Below, one piece after another: positions 9,193 to 15,842 of a DNA stretch of 51,227 nucleotides (position 1 is the stretch's first letter; every line of letters begins with the position of its first letter). The stretch comes from an uncultured Opitutales bacterium. Its GTDB lineage: Bacteria > Verrucomicrobiota > Verrucomicrobiia > Opitutales > Intestinicryptomonadaceae. Under the pieces are notes generated by a model. The model saw only the letters and a program-made list of their open reading frames with translations, was not told where the DNA came from and made no database searches. The stretch is from assembly GCA_944389175.1 (NCBI GenBank), contig CALXLK010000014.1, positions 1 through 51,227 of the forward strand. The letters run 5' to 3'. Both the position numbers and the translations under genes were made by a program.

Positions 9193-9385
9193 GCATGCTT
9201 TCTTTGAAGCTTCTTTTCTTCGGTCTTTGAATACCTTCGTCGGTGGAAACGGAATTCTTGACCGAAGCACGATTATAGCTTTTTTCTTCCGTTGTTTTTC
9301 CGTCATGGTATTCTTCTTTCGGATTTGCGGGCGGTATGAAACATCGCGCCAAGAATAATGTCAAGCGGCAAATTTTTTCTTTCAT
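9176..9385 (-). CDS. small basic hypothetical protein
   Basis: A 69-residue frame whose N-terminal 20 residues are hydrophobic or basic and whose C-terminal half is charged (many Lys, Glu, Ser, Arg). I do not recognise a family. Support comes from context: its stop lies inside a good minus-strand terminator, and its start faces the HTH gene at 9403 across an 18-bp gap holding a perfect small palindrome. A shorter start at the second Met, near the HDGK segment, is not excluded. Function unknown. Confidence 0.4.
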   Translation of the reverse strand: MKEKICRLTLFLARCFIPPANPKEEYHDGKTTEEKSYNRASVKNSVSTDEGIQRPKKRSFKESMQRKAE

Positions 9386-9388
9386 ATT

Positions 9389-9401
9389 CCTAAAATTTAG
9401 G
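9389..9401. promoter_or_regulatory. CCTAAA-A-TTTAGG palindrome
   Basis: A 13-base palindrome sits between two divergent starts (9385 minus, 9403 plus) and ends one base before the ATG of the HTH gene. It could be an operator bound by that HTH protein. The right arm (TTTAGG) may also serve as a weak ribosome site. Binding is inferred. Confidence 0.4.
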
Positions 9402-9402
9402 T

Positions 9403-9732
9403 ATGAACGAAAAACGTACTCTCACACAGGCAGACATAAATGCAATTGTTGACGCCCTCAAAAACGGCGATTTTGCAAAACAGCTCGTGACCGATTTCGC
9501 AAGGATTGTGGGCGTAAGGATTCAGGAGGAGGACATTATTGACTCCGATGCGGCTTGCCGTTTGCTCGGCAACATCTCCCACGCGACACTAAAAAAATAT
9601 GCGGAAATCTGCCCCGAAATACGCCCCGCAGGAAAATACTCGCGCGGATACAGTCGCAAACGCCTGCTTGAATTCCGCACCCTCCGACAGCAGGGCGCAT
9701 TCCGAAAAAACAAAGTCTATCCCGTCTGCTGA
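9403..9732 (+). CDS. small helix-turn-helix protein (excisionase-like)
   Basis: 109 residues. The middle (DSDAACRLLGNISHATLKKYAE, about 46-67) matches the layout of the MerR/excisionase-type HTH seen in element control proteins; the following PAGKYSRGYSRKRLLEF resembles the wing and linker. Its neighbour 12394-12714 carries the same kind of domain. The N-terminal 35 residues look like an amphipathic oligomerisation helix. Likely roles are directionality factor or transcriptional control of the element. A terminator follows at 9750. Family assignment by pattern only. Confidence 0.65.
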   Translation: MNEKRTLTQADINAIVDALKNGDFAKQLVTDFARIVGVRIQEEDIIDSDAACRLLGNISHATLKKYAEICPEIRPAGKYSRGYSRKRLLEFRTLRQQGAFRKNKVYPVC

Positions 9733-9749
9733 ACGCTCACTTGTAATAA

Positions 9750-9785
9750 AAAAGAGGCGAACAACCGTTCGCCTTTTGTTTTTTA
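9750..9785 (+). terminator. rho-independent terminator
   Basis: GGCGAAC (9756-9762) and GTTCGCC (9767-9773) form a stem with loop AACC, followed by TTTTGTTTTTT. It ends the HTH gene transcript. A-rich sequence on the left may allow it to serve the convergent integrase gene as well. Confidence 0.8.
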
Positions 9786-9806
9786 GCGTTGTGCAACACG
9801 CCAAAA

Positions 9807-11399
9807 CTACGCCATATTTGTGAATTCGCGAGCAAGCTCTTCGTCGGACAAGTCGCAATTCATATCCGCAATTTCGGTCGCAGCAATTTTGGGGTCTTTC
9901 AAAATATCCTGAGTTATCTTTTCCGCCAAAACAGCTTCCTGAGACTCCAACGGCGGGCGGTAGGCATTTTCGCCCGTGTAAGTAGACGGATAGATGTTGA
10001 AGTAGTTTTCAGCTTCCTCCTTTTTCACGATAACACCTTGATAATACTTATTGTCAACTGCTGCGGAGTGTCTGGCAATTTTCAGAACATTATGCGGCCC
10101 GATTTTCGAATAATGGGAACCATATGTGCAGAATGAATGCCGCATTATGTCCGATTCCAACTTGCAAGTTTTTCTCAGGTTTTTGTCCCTTTGAGAATCA
10201 CTTAACACGTATTTTGTCAAAAATGCGGCTGCTTTTTTCCTGTATTTTTGCAATACGGCAGTGCTGAATCCTATTCGATTGTTCCCTTCATTTGCCTTTC
10301 GCACTCTTTCGGGAACGGCTTCTATCCATGCCCAAAAGTTGTCGGGTAAACCGACTATGGATGTATTTGTTCTATAATTCTTAGAGACGTCTCCTCTAAT
10401 GGTAATAATACGCTCTTCCACATCAATGTCTTTCCAGCGCATTGATTCTGTATCAGAACGCCCATTGTTCAAATCCGAATACTTTTTCCCGAATTTTTTA
10501 TAAATTACTTCTTGCGGACGAACTCCGGCAAACAACATCAACGCAAATACCGCCCTAACCCGCGGATTGCTCTCCGATTCGGCATAGCGCATTAATGCGT
10601 TGGCGGCATCGACCCGAAGGATAAAAGCCGAATTGGAGCGTGGAGGCGGACTTATGGTAATTCGTGCATACTCATTGGGATTTTTTGCCAGATATTTGTT
10701 TTTTACCATAAAATTCAAAATCGGATTAATCCGCTTTTTATATGCCAAACCTCCGTGTTTCTTGTGATTATAAAAGTCTTCCAGATTTTCGGTCGAAATG
10801 TCTTTTGGGGTCTTTATCTTTTTATATTTAGAATACTCTCTAAATTGAAAGACTGCGTTTTTGAGTGAGTCGGGTCTTAAACCTCTAGTCAACCCGTCCC
10901 TTTTGTAGACTTCCATAAACTCTTCAATTGGAGTATTGGAAAGCTTCGCAGGGGGAATATAATGTTCCAATGCCCAACCGCATATCTCTTGAGGGGTAAC
11001 ATTATAGATTCTCGCCATGTATTCCAACCTGAACAATGAATGAACATCCATTCCCTCAGGCACAAAAGGTATATCTTTTGGTTTTTCAAAATCGGGAAAA
11101 CTGGGAAAGTATTTTTTAACTTCCGTCACGATTAAATTCAGCGATTTTGATTTCTTTATGATATCTTGCGGCCCCTTTCGGATAATCCTGCAAATAAAAC
11201 GAACATCGTCTCCAGTTCGCTTCTCAAAATAGACGGAAACTTTGCCGTCTACGCTTATTAGGGTTTTGCTGCCTCCGTTTTTGTTCAGAAGGTCACTAAA
11301 CCCGAGTTTCTTTCCTGCCGACTCTTCGGCAAGCATTTTCATCATAATATAATTTTTCATAGCATTAACTTTCTTTGCCACTTTCGTTGCCCAATTCAC
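9807..11399 (-). CDS. second tyrosine recombinase
   Basis: A 530-residue recombinase, larger than and divergent from the integrase at 7895. Catalytic features are GVRPQEV (first Arg), DIMRHSFCTYGSHY (second Arg with the following His/Ser) and NKYYQGVI (Tyr). The N-terminal 110 residues (before PFVPEGMD) have no counterpart in the first integrase. Several Met codons lie within the first 22 residues, so the exact start is uncertain. It is transcribed toward the tRNA end. It could be the recombinase of a nested element or a partner recombinase. It is more AT-rich than the first integrase. Confidence 0.9.
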   Translation of the reverse strand: MNWATKVAKKVNAMKNYIMMKMLAEESAGKKLGFSDLLNKNGGSKTLISVDGKVSVYFEKRTGDDVRFICRIIRKGPQDIIKKSKSLNLIVTEVKKYFPSFPDFEKPKDIPFVPEGMDVHSLFRLEYMARIYNVTPQEICGWALEHYIPPAKLSNTPIEEFMEVYKRDGLTRGLRPDSLKNAVFQFREYSKYKKIKTPKDISTENLEDFYNHKKHGGLAYKKRINPILNFMVKNKYLAKNPNEYARITISPPPRSNSAFILRVDAANALMRYAESESNPRVRAVFALMLFAGVRPQEVIYKKFGKKYSDLNNGRSDTESMRWKDIDVEERIITIRGDVSKNYRTNTSIVGLPDNFWAWIEAVPERVRKANEGNNRIGFSTAVLQKYRKKAAAFLTKYVLSDSQRDKNLRKTCKLESDIMRHSFCTYGSHYSKIGPHNVLKIARHSAAVDNKYYQGVIVKKEEAENYFNIYPSTYTGENAYRPPLESQEAVLAEKITQDILKDPKIAATEIADMNCDLSDEELAREFTNMA

Positions 11400-11864
11400 A
11401 GGGTGGTCGGGATATTTTGGGTAATTTTCTTTTCCCAGCCCGCAAACCCTTATTTTAAGGGCACCTTGTGTTGATTTTTACCGTAAAGTCAAGCTGCAAA
11501 TTGCTCGCTAATAGAAACTTACATTACCAGATAAATTGGGTAGTTCGGGTAATGCAAGCAGGTAGAAACCAACAGGTTGGAACTCTGTGTTTTTGGGTTG
11601 CGGCTTCCAAAGAACTGCGTTTTGGGAAAAACGAACGCGGCGTGTTTGTTTCCGCAAAAGGTAATTAGCCCTGCGGATAAATATATTTTAGGAAGCAGCA
11701 ACAAAAACAAAACGAACCGCAAAACGGGTTTATTTTTGGACAAAACCGAAGACGCTCGGATAAGGCGTTTATAAATTTTATCCCGAGGCAACTAAGCCTT
11801 GAAATCACTTTCCCTTCCACGGCTAAATACCGTTGGGAATACTAAAAACAAGAAAGAAAACAGT
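11400..11864. other. non-coding region with GGGTA/GGTAATG repeats
   Basis: 465 bases ahead of the second recombinase and the pseudopilin. It contains CATTACC (11522-11528) facing GGTAATG (11548-11554), several GGGTA-type words (about 11419, 11538, 11547), and the hairpin CCAAC-AG-GTTGG (11569-11580). Such clusters next to a recombinase start can be its recombination or operator sites. The open frames here overlap each other in several directions and look like chance. Confidence 0.35.
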
Positions 11865-12290
11865 ATGAAACATACTCTATATAAGAAAGTTAAGCGCGGT
11901 TTTACGCTTATCGAAATGTTAATCGTTGTGGGTATCATCGGTATCCTCGTTGCCCTCGCGGTTCCCGCTCTTAGCACGGCTATGACTGACGCTCGTAAGG
12001 CCAAAGTAAGCGCATACATCTCGCAGCTCAACACGGCTCTCAACCGTTATGTTATCGCGCAAGAAACGGCGAATTCGCAGGTTGGAATCGCAGACCTTAA
12101 GGTAGATGAAGGGTGGAACAAAATCAATAAATACCTCGTTATCAACGGTGGAACTAACCCCACATACGAGCAATTCCAGAAGGCTGTATGCAACGGCGGC
12201 ACGGTCAAAACTCTAACAGGCGGCACGGTACAGTGGGCGGAAGACCTTGCGACGGTTGTAGGTGTTTCGGGTATTGAATGTCAGCCCTAA
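11865..12290 (+). CDS. type IV pilin / pseudopilin-like protein
   Basis: 141 residues with a canonical class III prepilin signal: a short basic leader ending KRG, cleavage before Phe13, then FTLIEMLIVVGIIGILVALAVPAL with Glu at mature position 5. The remainder is a short globular domain with two Cys (VCNGG and the C-terminal ECQP) that might pair. Size fits GspG-like pseudopilins and minor pilins. No prepilin peptidase, assembly ATPase or secretin gene is in the element, so the product would have to use host machinery. A strong terminator follows. Alternative: a structural PulG-type repeat-family protein, common in some PVC genomes. Confidence 0.88.
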   Translation: MKHTLYKKVKRGFTLIEMLIVVGIIGILVALAVPALSTAMTDARKAKVSAYISQLNTALNRYVIAQETANSQVGIADLKVDEGWNKINKYLVINGGTNPTYEQFQKAVCNGGTVKTLTGGTVQWAEDLATVVGVSGIECQP

Positions 12291-12311
12291 TCATAAATAG
12301 CTTTACACAAG

Positions 12312-12336
12312 GGCGTTCTGCGGAACGCCTTTTTTT
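12312..12336 (+). terminator. rho-independent terminator after pseudopilin gene
   Basis: GGCGTTC-TGCG-GAACGCC (12312-12329) followed by seven T. It begins about 20 bases after the pseudopilin stop. Confidence 0.88.
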
Positions 12337-12341
12337 GTGTA

Positions 12342-12378
12342 CAAAAAAAATCGCGCAAGGATTATACTTGCGCGATTT
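12342..12378 (-). terminator. rho-independent terminator of HTH gene (minus)
   Basis: TCGCGCAAG (12351-12359) pairs with CTTGCGCGA (12367-12375). Read on the minus strand the stem is followed by eight T. It lies directly after the minus-strand HTH gene at 12394. Confidence 0.85.
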
Positions 12379-12393
12379 GCTTTTTTATGGAGG

Positions 12394-12714
12394 CTACTCT
12401 AAATTCAGTTGCCGCTTTTGTTTTAGCTTGGCAATTTCCTCAGGTACAAAGTAGCGGTTGTATCGCCCGCCCGACTTTATGACGGGGTATTTTTGCGCAA
12501 GGTTGTAAAGCGTCTTGCGCGAGACACCCAAGATTTTCATCGCCTCTTGGGTCGTCATATAAACCTGCGCGGGGGTTGCGTTCTGCGATTGCTGCGATTG
12601 TAAATTTTGGCTTATTGCGTCAAGACGTTGTATAATCATGTCCATTCTTTGTTCAACGGAAGCAAGAGCTTTGGAAATGGCGTTTGCGATTACTTCTTCA
12701 TTTATGTGTTCCAT
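12394..12714 (-). CDS. excisionase-family helix-turn-helix protein
   Basis: 106 residues. The N-terminal half is a predicted coiled coil (SVEQRMDMIIQRLDAISQNL), then a Gln-rich linker, then a MerR/excisionase-type HTH (MTTQEAMKILGVSRKTLYNL, about 53-72) with the KSGGRYNRYFVPEEI wing typical of this group. Helix-turn-helix proteins of this kind act as recombination directionality factors or small repressors. It is convergent with the pseudopilin gene, with back-to-back terminators between them. The region upstream (12715-12900) is AT-rich and probably holds its promoter. Confidence 0.8.
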   Translation of the reverse strand: MEHINEEVIANAISKALASVEQRMDMIIQRLDAISQNLQSQQSQNATPAQVYMTTQEAMKILGVSRKTLYNLAQKYPVIKSGGRYNRYFVPEEIAKLKQKRQLNLE

Positions 12715-12902
12715 AACAGAAATGTTAGGAACGCCACTTGATTTTTCCGTCCGCGCCTAACTACCCCCCCCGAAAGTGAACGCAAAAACGAACAGGCAAA
12801 ACCTAATTATTATAATCTACGGGGTAAAAATCTTCGCTCACGGAAAAAAATTTTCACATTTTTGAAAAAAATCGCCGATTTTGCCAAAATCGCTCAAAAA
12901 AA

Positions 12903-12927
12903 TTCCTATACTTATAAGGTTTTGCCC
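12903..12927 (+). repeat. 25-bp direct repeat, copy 1 (cassette left end)
   Basis: These 25 bases (TTCCTATACTTATAAG followed by GTTTTGCCC) recur at 13629-13653 with one substitution. The two copies bracket the zinc-ribbon gene. The word TATACTTATA could also act as a -10 region in both places. Confidence 0.7.
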
Positions 12928-12983
12928 ATTGATTTTTAATGTTCAATGGAGAGAGGGGGGCAGTTAGGCAAACGCTAAATTTT

Positions 12984-13039
12984 TAGCAACGGAAACAAAA
13001 ATTGCCAAGCAAGACAATTCCGTTGCGTTTGGCAATTTA
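12984..13039. repeat. nested inverted repeats before zinc-ribbon gene
   Basis: AAATTGCCAA pairs with TTGGCAATTT (ending near 13038), and GCAACGGAA (about 12985-12993) pairs with TTCCGTTGC inside that loop (about 13018-13026). The stems interlock, so only one can form in a simple secondary structure, unless as a pseudoknot. The word TTTGGCAATT recurs at 13575, on the other side of the gene. Confidence 0.55.
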
Positions 13040-13085
13040 AAATGAAGAGTAAAAAAACAAACCCTACCCAACGGAAGAAGTTCTG

Positions 13086-13508
13086 TTGGAAACGTACCTA
13101 CTGATTGACAATCCGCTCAATCTGGGACGCGATTCGCCGTTTGCGTATATAGCGGCATTCCTCCGAACGGCAAAAGAAGTCGTGAAAGAGTTCAATGTTA
13201 GGACAGGAGAACACGCAACGTGTGTAAACGATATACGCGATTATATCGCCAGACACGAAGAATGTAAGCTGCGTTTACTAACACTGGAACGACCAATTCC
13301 GTGGGAATGGCAGATGCACTCAGAGGATACCTGCCCCAAGTGCGGCGGACATAAAGTTGCCTGGGCAAACCCAGTAGTTGAAAACTACAGGGTGTATATT
13401 CCGGGCACATGCCAATCGTGCCATACAATCTGGTGCGCAACTGGGAAGTTAACCGGAGCGATTCCGTTTGACCCCAACGCCCTAAAAAAGGCAGACATAA
13501 CAGTCTAA
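13086..13508 (+). CDS. hypothetical protein with CxxC zinc ribbon
   Basis: About 140 residues, no family recognised. The C-terminal half holds CPKCGG and, about 27 residues later, CQSC, which fits a four-Cys zinc ribbon. The only start in frame is TTG at 13086, about 7 bases after a GGAAG ribosome site. The frame is open back to 13053, and an ATG at 13042 is out of frame by one base across a run of seven A. If one A were added, the product would gain a plausible N-terminus (MKSKKNKPYPTEEV...). So a small indel or TTG initiation are both possible. The gene sits in a repeat-flanked cassette beside a serine recombinase. Confidence 0.6.
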   Translation: METYLLIDNPLNLGRDSPFAYIAAFLRTAKEVVKEFNVRTGEHATCVNDIRDYIARHEECKLRLLTLERPIPWEWQMHSEDTCPKCGGHKVAWANPVVENYRVYIPGTCQSCHTIWCATGKLTGAIPFDPNALKKADITV

Positions 13509-13526
13509 TAGCAAAAAATGCCAAAC

Positions 13527-13557
13527 ATGGGTAGGCAATCAGCCTACCCATTTCTTT
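13527..13557 (+). terminator. terminator-like hairpin after zinc-ribbon gene
   Basis: TGGGTAGGC (13528-13536) pairs with GCCTACCCA (13542-13550), loop AATCA, then TTTCTTT. An outer pairing TGCCAAA (13519) with TTTGGCA (13575) would extend the structure. Confidence 0.65.
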
Positions 13558-13628
13558 GCCCATCTTGGTCTCCATTTGGCAATTATAATTTATTAATTTA
13601 TAATTCCAGTTTTGTCTGTTTATAAGAC

Positions 13629-13653
13629 TTCCTATACTTATAAGATTTTGCCC
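13629..13653 (+). repeat. 25-bp direct repeat, copy 2 (cassette right end)
   Basis: Matches 12903-12927 with one difference. It lies about 58 bp from the 3' end of the serine recombinase gene. Recombination between the copies would delete the zinc-ribbon cassette. Confidence 0.7.
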
Positions 13654-13710
13654 GTTTATTTTTTTCGCTCGAGCACTCTTTCGCATCAGCACATTGCTGA
13701 TTGCCATACT

Positions 13711-14322
13711 TTATGGAATTTTAACGAACTGAGCACATATCTCTTTACGCCGGATAAAATTGTAGAGCGTTGTGCGACTTGTCCTCAGGCGGCGGCAGAT
13801 GTCCGCCTTACTTGCCCCGAGGGTTAGCATTTGGCGGATTTCGTCTTCGCGCCCGTTGAGCTTCAAAAATTTTCCTTTCGGACGTCCGAGCAAAACCCCT
13901 TCGGCGCGCTTTCGCGCCAATGCCTCGCGGGTGCGTATAGATATGAGGTTGCGCTCTATCTCCGCCGCCAGCGCGAACGCGAACGCAAGTACCTTAGCTT
14001 CAATCGAATTCCCCAGTTCATAGCGTTCCTTGATTGCGATAATTCTCACCCCGCGCTCCATACAAACATTGAGAACGGAAAAAATCCCCATTAGATTGCG
14101 CGAAAGCCTGCTAAGCTCTGAGAGAATCAGCGTATCATCCTTGCGAAGTCGTTTAATCAGCCGCCCAAGCTTCCTGTGCGAATGGTGCTTTGTGCCGCTT
14201 ATGACCTCCTCAACCCACTCGTCAACCACAATGCCGTTGCGCTTGGCATATTCTTCAATCTCAAACCGCTGGTTTTGCGTGGTTTGCTTGTCGCTGCTAA
14301 CTCTCAGATAGGCTGTAGTCAT
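13711..14322 (-). CDS. serine recombinase (resolvase/invertase family)
   Basis: 203 residues. The N-terminal catalytic domain opens with AYLRVSSDKQ (Arg7, nucleophile Ser9 by alignment to Hin/Gin) and continues with the SELSRLSRN and EIERNLISIRTREAL stretches typical of resolvases and invertases. The C-terminal 40 residues (LTLGASKADICRRLRTSRTTLYNFIR) are a helix-turn-helix. Length fits a small DNA invertase/resolvase rather than a large serine integrase. Its target is unknown; the 25-bp repeats nearby and the inverted repeats near 14421-14545 are candidates. Confidence 0.92.
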   Translation of the reverse strand: MTTAYLRVSSDKQTTQNQRFEIEEYAKRNGIVVDEWVEEVISGTKHHSHRKLGRLIKRLRKDDTLILSELSRLSRNLMGIFSVLNVCMERGVRIIAIKERYELGNSIEAKVLAFAFALAAEIERNLISIRTREALARKRAEGVLLGRPKGKFLKLNGREDEIRQMLTLGASKADICRRLRTSRTTLYNFIRRKEICAQFVKIP

Positions 14323-14420
14323 AAATATTATCCTTTGTTTGCTGTTTGTCTGTTTCGGTTGCTATTTTTAGCCGTCCCCCCAAAGCATACCTAAACTTTT
14401 TGAAAAAACTGTGTTGAAAA

Positions 14421-14576
14421 ACGGTCGTTTCCCGAGTCATTTACCGATGGGAGCTTTGTTGATTTTTGTTATTTAAAATAATAGAGTATAAGCCGCCGCT
14501 TTACTTTCTTATTGATGCCCTACAAACGTAAATAAATACGACCGTTTCTTTAATCATGGGGGTGTGTTCTCCCATG
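14421..14576 (+). promoter_or_regulatory. BREX operon upstream control region
   Basis: ACGGTCGT (14421-14428) and its exact inverse ACGACCGT (14538-14545) flank an AT-rich stretch holding a weak promoter (TTGATT near 14459, TAGAGT near 14482). CATGGG (14555) then pairs with CCCATG (14571), and both of the first two possible brxA ATGs lie in that hairpin. This looks like repressor sites plus possible translational masking. No BrxR/WYL-type regulator is encoded next to the operon. Confidence 0.4.
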
Positions 14577-15254
14577 AACATTTTGACAGACATAGACATA
14601 ACGTATTCGCAAACGGGAAAAATTCCGTGCGAACGCACAGTTATGCCTATTCGCAACAGTCAATTAAGTTACACTTCTTCACTCACAAGCGAAACTCTAC
14701 GTTTTCGCGAGATGCGCATTGTCGCAAAGCTCATTTTGGCGGGTAAGAACGATCGGGAAATTCGCGGAGAAGTTATTTCCGAAAACCTCTTCCAGTTCAA
14801 GGCAGGCAGTTCATATACACAAAAAGTGCTTCGCCGAGCCTTGCAGCGTCTGCATGCGTTGGAGACGCGTGAGCTCATTACCGCGGTTGCCGAAGAATCT
14901 TCTGAATCGGCAAAACAGATATGCCTCTACTCAATGATGCTTACAAACAAGGTGATGATGGACTTTATGCTTTGTGTTGTTGCCGAAAAATACCGAACCT
15001 TCGACAGGCATTTCAGCGGCGATGCTGAGAAATTTTTAAACCGAATAAGCCAACAAAGTCCGCAGCAAATAAGTTGGTCTGCGTTGACAATCCGCGCGAT
15101 GGCAAAGTCAATGCGCAATGCCCTTTGCGAAGCGGGAATCCTTGACCGTAAAACCAAGACACTTCAGCCGCTTTTAATCCCCGCCGTTTTGCGTCAAACG
15201 ATTATTGAGCGCGGCAACCGAGCTATATTAACGGCATTTAACGATTTTGAATAA
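14556..15254 (+). CDS. brxA: BrxA, BREX protein (DUF1819)
   Basis: First gene of the type 1 BREX operon. BrxA is a small DUF1819 protein; in studied systems it binds DNA and is needed for full phage defence. The conserved part begins at about residue 38 (LSYTSSLTSETLRFREMRIVAKLIL) and continues with EVISENLFQFKAGSSYTQKVLRRALQRL. No ribosome site chooses between starts at 14556, 14574 and 14643. I give the longest frame, but 14643 would leave a product that begins just before the family domain. The stop overlaps the brxB start (TAATG). Confidence 0.9.
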   Translation: MGVCSPMNILTDIDITYSQTGKIPCERTVMPIRNSQLSYTSSLTSETLRFREMRIVAKLILAGKNDREIRGEVISENLFQFKAGSSYTQKVLRRALQRLHALETRELITAVAEESSESAKQICLYSMMLTNKVMMDFMLCVVAEKYRTFDRHFSGDAEKFLNRISQQSPQQISWSALTIRAMAKSMRNALCEAGILDRKTKTLQPLLIPAVLRQTIIERGNRAILTAFNDFE

Positions 15255-15823
15255 TGGAAAAGCCACGACTCCTCAGCGAACGCCTGAAAGAACTCGGTGA
15301 AAGGTTTTCTACCGATGGATTTTTGCACGGAAATGCAATTAGCAACGAAGACAACATTTGGGTATTCGCCTACGACGCCCAATCGGAAATGCAGGTTCAG
15401 TGTTTTATCGAAATGCTAATGAAGCAGCCCGTAGGGGGAAAAATCTTTTTCTGCAATCTCTACGAACGCTTCCTGAAAATCTGCGAAAGCGAAGACATAA
15501 TCGACGGCATTTTAGACGAAGAGCAGACAAGCGGCGACAAGCTTCTCTTGGAGACCTTAAACCAAAGCATTCCCACGACAACACTTGCCGACGACATCGG
15601 CAAAGCGTTCAACGAATCGAAAGCGGAACATCTGCTTATCTACGGCGTGGGAGACGCCTTCCCGTTTGCCAGAGTCCACGCACTTCTAAACGCGCTTCCC
15701 GTGGGGATTTCGCAGCAAAAGTCAATCGTCGTTTTCTACCCCGGCTATTACAACGGGCACGAGCTGCGCCTCTTCAACCGCCTAACAAGAAACGGATATT
15801 ATCGGGCGTTTTCGATTTTATAA
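15254..15823 (+). CDS. brxB: BrxB, BREX protein (DUF1788)
   Basis: 189 residues, DUF1788 family. Recognised by position between brxA and brxC and by the core DNIWVFAYDAQSEMQVQCFIEML and the C-terminal IVVFYPGYYNGHELRLFNRL segment. Its biochemical role is unclear; it is required for BREX in most type 1 systems and may bridge other components. It overlaps brxA by one base, implying translational coupling. The brxC ribosome site (AAGGA) lies just after its stop. Confidence 0.93.
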   Translation: MEKPRLLSERLKELGERFSTDGFLHGNAISNEDNIWVFAYDAQSEMQVQCFIEMLMKQPVGGKIFFCNLYERFLKICESEDIIDGILDEEQTSGDKLLLETLNQSIPTTTLADDIGKAFNESKAEHLLIYGVGDAFPFARVHALLNALPVGISQQKSIVVFYPGYYNGHELRLFNRLTRNGYYRAFSIL

Positions 15824-15842
15824 TAAAAGATAAGGATTTTTA

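Noticed and set aside
9589..9858. Minus-strand open frames over the HTH gene and terminator.
   Set aside because: They run through a clear terminator and overlap a better-supported gene.
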